From positions 1 through 33,215 of the forward strand of contig JALDAH010000003.1 of the NCBI GenBank assembly GCA_022729275.1: DNA of 33,215 bases, written 5' to 3'. Below the pieces are notes generated by a model. The model was not told where the DNA came from, did no database searches, and saw only the letters and a list, made by a program, of their open reading frames with translations. The position numbers and the translations under genes were made by a program. This DNA comes from Candidatus Nanoanaerosalina archaeon. GTDB taxonomy: Archaea > Nanohalarchaeota > Nanosalinia > Nanosalinales > Nanoanaerosalinaceae. Of this stretch, positions 30,433-33,215 are shown in pieces (positions within the stretch are counted from its first letter, which is position 1; each line of letters begins with the position of its first letter).

Positions 30433-32361
30433 ATGAACAATATCGAACTAGAGTTTCCTGATGGATCAAAAAACGAATTTAAACAAGGAATAACAGTAGA
30501 AGAAGTAGCTTACAGTATAGGTACAGGCCTTGGAGATGCTTGTATTGCTGGAAAGCTTGATGGAGAACTTGTTGCAAAGGAACAAGAGATATATTCTGAC
30601 GCTGTTATAGAGATAGTAACAGAGGATTCTGAAGACTACATAAAGGTTTTAAGACACACAGCATCCCACATATTAGCTCATGCTGTTCAGAAAGTTTTTG
30701 GAGATGTGAAACTTGGTATGGGCAAATGGGCGGACAATGAACGATTTTACTATGATTTTGGAGATCTTGACGTGGAAAAGAGCGATTTCGAGGCTATAAA
30801 GGATGAGATGATTTCTATAATCGAAAAAGACTTTGAAATTGAGAGAGTTGAAAAAAGCCTCGAAGAAGCAGAAGAGATACTGTCCGATCAGCCCTTTAAG
30901 ATGGAGCTTCTGAAAGAAATTGATTCAGAGGGTGGAGATATAACTTTTTACAAGCACGGCGATTTTATAGATCTTTGTAGGGGACCTCATGTCAAATCGA
31001 CAGGAGAAGTTAAATCATTCAAGCTTTTGGAAATCTCAGGAGCATACTGGAGAGGAGAAGAATCCAACGAGATGCATACAAGGATATATGGAACTGCTTT
31101 CACGAAAGAAAAAGAATTAGAAGAATTTCTGGAAAAGATGAGAAAAGCAAAGAAGAGAGATCATCGCAAGATTGGCAAGGAGATGGGAATATTTCAGATA
31201 AACGAGATCGCTGGTTCAGGACTTCCTCTCTTCGGTCCAAATGGAAAAAAAATAATCAACCAGTTGCAGTCGTACATGCACGAGATAAACGACAGGCTTG
31301 ATCACGTATCTGTACAGACTCCTCATGTTTACAGAACAGAACTTTGGAAGAAGTCAGGTCACTACGAAAACTACAGGGAGGACATGTTTTTGATGGATGT
31401 GGACGATGAAGAGTATGGTATGAAACCCATGAACTGTCCCGGGCACTGCCTTATCTACAAAAATCAGTCAAGAAGTTACAGAGATCTGCCTATACGTTAT
31501 GCTGAAGACGGAACAGTGTACCGTAGAGAACAGAAAGGAGAGCTCTCAGGCCTTTTCAGGCTTTGGGGATTCACACAGGATGATGCACATCTATTTGTAA
31601 GGCCTGATCAGATAAAAGAAGAGGTTTCAAACCTTTTAGAATCCGCAGTAGAAATCATGAAGACTATGGGAATGGATTTTTCCATTAAACTCGCAACCAA
31701 AAATCCTGATAGATACATGGGAAGTGATGAGATATGGGATAAATCAGAGAGTCTGTTGGAAGAAGTCCTAGAGGAAACTAAAGTTGAATGGGAATTAGAA
31801 CCTGAAGACGCTGCTTTTTACGGCCCGAAAATCGATTTTGCTATGATCGATGCACTTGGAAGAGAATGGGACGGACCAACAATCCAGCTTGATTTTAACA
31901 TGCCTGAAGCGTTTGATCTGAACTACAAGGGCGAGGACAACGAAGACCACAGATGTGTGATGATCCATAGAGCTCTATTGGGAAGCTATGACAGATTTCT
32001 AGGTGTGCTGATCGAACATTTTGGAGGAAACTTTCCTGCATGGCTGGCACCTGAACAGGTCAGGATTCTACCTGTCAGTGATGAATACATAGGTTATGCT
32101 GAGAAAGTGAAGGAGGAGATCTCAGGTTTCAGGGTAGAGATAGAGGAAAGGTCATGGACTTTAGGCAAGAAAATTCAGGCCTCTCATGACGACAGGGTTC
32201 CCTACATGCTTATAGTAGGGGATAATGAGAAGGGTTCTGGAACAGTTTCAGTTCGTGACAGAAATGAGAGAGAAGCTAGAGATGTTGAGATATCAGAGTT
32301 TATCGACCATCTAGAGGATGAAGTGGAAGAAAAATCGTTGGAGCTCAGTTTTTTGGACTGA
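30433..32361 (+). CDS. thrS: threonyl-tRNA synthetase, bacterial type
   Basis: 642 aa. Class II enzyme. It has the TGS domain (1-63), then the N2 editing domain with RHTASHILAHAV (His75, His79) and DLCRGPHVKSTG (Cys182, His186), the zinc-type editing site of bacterial and eukaryotic ThrRS. Most archaeal ThrRS instead carry an unrelated D-aminoacyl-tRNA-deacylase-like editing domain. The catalytic domain has MKPMNCPGHC (zinc Cys), motif 2 TVYRREQKGELSGLFRLWGF, TQDDAHLF, FYGPKIDFAM and motif 3 near HRALLGSYDRFLGVLIEHF; the anticodon-binding domain ends the protein. GGAGGT is 6 nt before the ATG. Codon use looks like its neighbours, so any transfer is old. Confidence 0.95.
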   Translation: MNNIELEFPDGSKNEFKQGITVEEVAYSIGTGLGDACIAGKLDGELVAKEQEIYSDAVIEIVTEDSEDYIKVLRHTASHILAHAVQKVFGDVKLGMGKWADNERFYYDFGDLDVEKSDFEAIKDEMISIIEKDFEIERVEKSLEEAEEILSDQPFKMELLKEIDSEGGDITFYKHGDFIDLCRGPHVKSTGEVKSFKLLEISGAYWRGEESNEMHTRIYGTAFTKEKELEEFLEKMRKAKKRDHRKIGKEMGIFQINEIAGSGLPLFGPNGKKIINQLQSYMHEINDRLDHVSVQTPHVYRTELWKKSGHYENYREDMFLMDVDDEEYGMKPMNCPGHCLIYKNQSRSYRDLPIRYAEDGTVYRREQKGELSGLFRLWGFTQDDAHLFVRPDQIKEEVSNLLESAVEIMKTMGMDFSIKLATKNPDRYMGSDEIWDKSESLLEEVLEETKVEWELEPEDAAFYGPKIDFAMIDALGREWDGPTIQLDFNMPEAFDLNYKGEDNEDHRCVMIHRALLGSYDRFLGVLIEHFGGNFPAWLAPEQVRILPVSDEYIGYAEKVKEEISGFRVEIEERSWTLGKKIQASHDDRVPYMLIVGDNEKGSGTVSVRDRNEREARDVEISEFIDHLEDEVEEKSLELSFLD

Positions 32362-32440
32362 GCTATCCCAACATATATTCTCCCAGCGCTGATTAATTTT
32401 AAATACTGAACAAACAAACTTTTTTTTAGGTAGTACTAAA

Positions 32441-32677
32441 ATGTTAGGTCTAAAGATGCTGAAAGGTTATATAACACTAGCAGTAGCTATTCTGACCGTT
32501 GTGTTATTTGTAATCCTTTCTGGTATTGGAGAAAAGATTAGCATGGAGTATATTGTGCTTAATATACTTGTAATACTTCTCACAGGTGCTGTGCTTTTGA
32601 ATTCCATTATTCAAATACACATCTTCGAGGAGGCAGAAAAGCTTCGAAAGAAATTCGTTGATGAGAAAGAGGAATAA
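32441..32677 (+). CDS. small two-helix membrane protein
   Basis: 78 aa; an ATG at 32456 is an alternative start. Two hydrophobic helices, ITLAVAILTVVLFVILSGIG and YIVLNILVILLTGAVLLNSI, are followed by a charged tail (FEEAEKLRKKFVDEKEE) that should face the cytoplasm. AGGTAG is about 10 nt before the first ATG. No family recognised. It faces the convergent coiled-coil gene at 32705. Confidence 0.65.
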   Translation: MLGLKMLKGYITLAVAILTVVLFVILSGIGEKISMEYIVLNILVILLTGAVLLNSIIQIHIFEEAEKLRKKFVDEKEE

Positions 32678-32704
32678 TCTCCCTTCTCTTCTATTTTTTT
32701 ATTT

Positions 32705-33215
32705 TTAATCTACAACAGTTGGAGAGGTCTTTTCATACTCTTTTATCTTTTCTTCCATCTCTTTCACCGTCTCACGGTTATCTTTTAGTTCTTCTGTTAA
32801 TTCTTCAAGCCTCTGTGTTAACTGTACTAGTTTATCCTCATTGTTTATTGTTTTATGGGTGTTCTCAGACAACTTTTCCGTAGTTCTCTCCATCTGTTCC
32901 TCTATATTTTCAACTTCTGTTGTTGCTTTTGAGGTCTTTTCAAGAACGTTTTTCTCTATATCTTCTATCCTGTTATCAAGCTGCTCTATCTTTTTTATCC
33001 TTGCTTCTTCCTTATCCTTGACCACATCTTCTCTATCCATCAGTTTGTCGTACATATCTCTGATATCTTCTAGATGGTTGTTGATTTTGTCTTTTAGGTC
33101 TTTTTTAGCTTTTTCTACATCTTTGACCTGTTTTTCGTATTTAGTTCTGGTATCTTTTAGTTGGTTGTTGATTTTGTCTTTTAGGTCTTTTTTAGCTTTT
33201 TCTACATCTTTGACC
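32705..33215 (-). CDS. long coiled-coil protein with 29-aa tandem repeats, 5'-truncated
   Basis: The frame stays open to the right edge, so the ATG at 33055 need not be the start. The 169 visible codons are almost wholly Lys, Glu, Asp, Asn and Thr, with heptad-like hydrophobics (IEQLDNRIEDIEKNV, LTQRLEELTEELKDN). The first part consists of a 29-residue repeat, KDVEKAKKDLKDKINN and flanks, seen about twice. No transmembrane segment or known domain is visible; SMC-like arms, phage-like fibres or surface coiled coils are all conceivable. Ends with SPTVVD, convergent with the small membrane protein gene. Confidence 0.7.
   Translation of the reverse strand, partial: VKDVEKAKKDLKDKINNQLKDTRTKYEKQVKDVEKAKKDLKDKINNHLEDIRDMYDKLMDREDVVKDKEEARIKKIEQLDNRIEDIEKNVLEKTSKATTEVENIEEQMERTTEKLSENTHKTINNEDKLVQLTQRLEELTEELKDNRETVKEMEEKIKEYEKTSPTVVD
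33075..33215. repeat. 87-bp tandem repeat within the coiled-coil gene
   Basis: Bases 33075-33128 and 33162-33215 are identical over 54 bp, with a period of 87 bp (29 codons, so the frame is kept). The spacer between copies is partly similar. The second copy is cut by the window edge, so more repeats may follow. Confidence 0.9.

Noticed and set aside
32342..32364. Hairpin AGCTCAG/CTGAGCT across the thrS stop codon as a terminator.
   Set aside because: No T-run follows directly, and most of the stem is coding sequence, so I cannot support a terminator.
1..33215. CRISPR arrays, insertion sequences, integrases or attachment sites.
   Set aside because: I saw no spaced direct-repeat array, transposase or integrase motif; the only tandem repeat is inside the coiled-coil gene at the right edge.

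Overview
The window reads as a compact archaeal chromosome, most likely from a small-genome, DPANN-like lineage; the sequence does not settle the phylum. The archaeal evidence is direct: ribosomal proteins uS2, L7Ae, S28e, L24e and L20A/LX, a class-1 aRF1 with NIKS and GGQ, prefoldin alpha, FtsY, a tRNA-splicing endonuclease, NucS, an Lhr-type helicase, archaeal-type GluRS, and a tRNA-Glu interrupted by an intron with a canonical bulge-helix-bulge. Genes sit a few bases apart or overlap, and no gene-free stretch reaches 300 bases; the longest gap is 16225-16435. Many genes have a TATA-like box about 20-26 nt before the start codon, which suggests leaderless mRNAs. Others carry a Shine-Dalgarno motif (GAGGTG, GGAGG).

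Left third (1-11.4 kb): the C-terminal end of a probable HerA/VirB4-like ATPase; a leftward rnj-gltX pair; a leftward rps2-MEMO-secreted protein group; then TatD, a HAD phosphatase, an XTP/dITP pyrophosphatase, MetRS, a MazG-like enzyme, a metallo-beta-lactamase-fold enzyme and a small coiled-coil protein. Middle (11.5-18 kb): ValRS, aRF1, a membrane protein, a NYN-domain protein, a very acidic protein, the L7Ae-S28e-L24e operon, and tRNA-Glu(UUC) with a 78-nt intron. Next (18-26 kb): a secreted protein, NucS, a 53-aa protein, a DUF4234-like membrane protein, a PHP-like protein, thioredoxin, Lhr helicase, a second secreted protein and a membrane-anchored SNase-OB protein. Right end (26-33 kb): the leftward L20A-prefoldin-FtsY operon, an HD-domain protein, EndA, a pilin-like exported protein, bacterial-type ThrRS with a long leader, a small membrane protein and a repeat-rich coiled-coil protein running off the edge.

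Most genes serve translation (four aminoacyl-tRNA synthetases, a release factor, ribosomal proteins, tRNA and tRNA splicing), nucleotide-pool cleaning, RNA decay and DNA repair.

The best candidate for something undescribed is a palindromic element, core TAACRCTGTTA. It lies in the promoters of nucS, of lhr (shared with the divergent thioredoxin gene) and of the secreted protein at 18178. It could mark a DNA-repair/stress regulon. A second candidate is the tRNA-Glu intron: besides the splice motif it holds a hairpin in which CUGA and GAUGA face each other, as in the core of an L7Ae-binding box C/D motif, directly downstream of the L7Ae operon.
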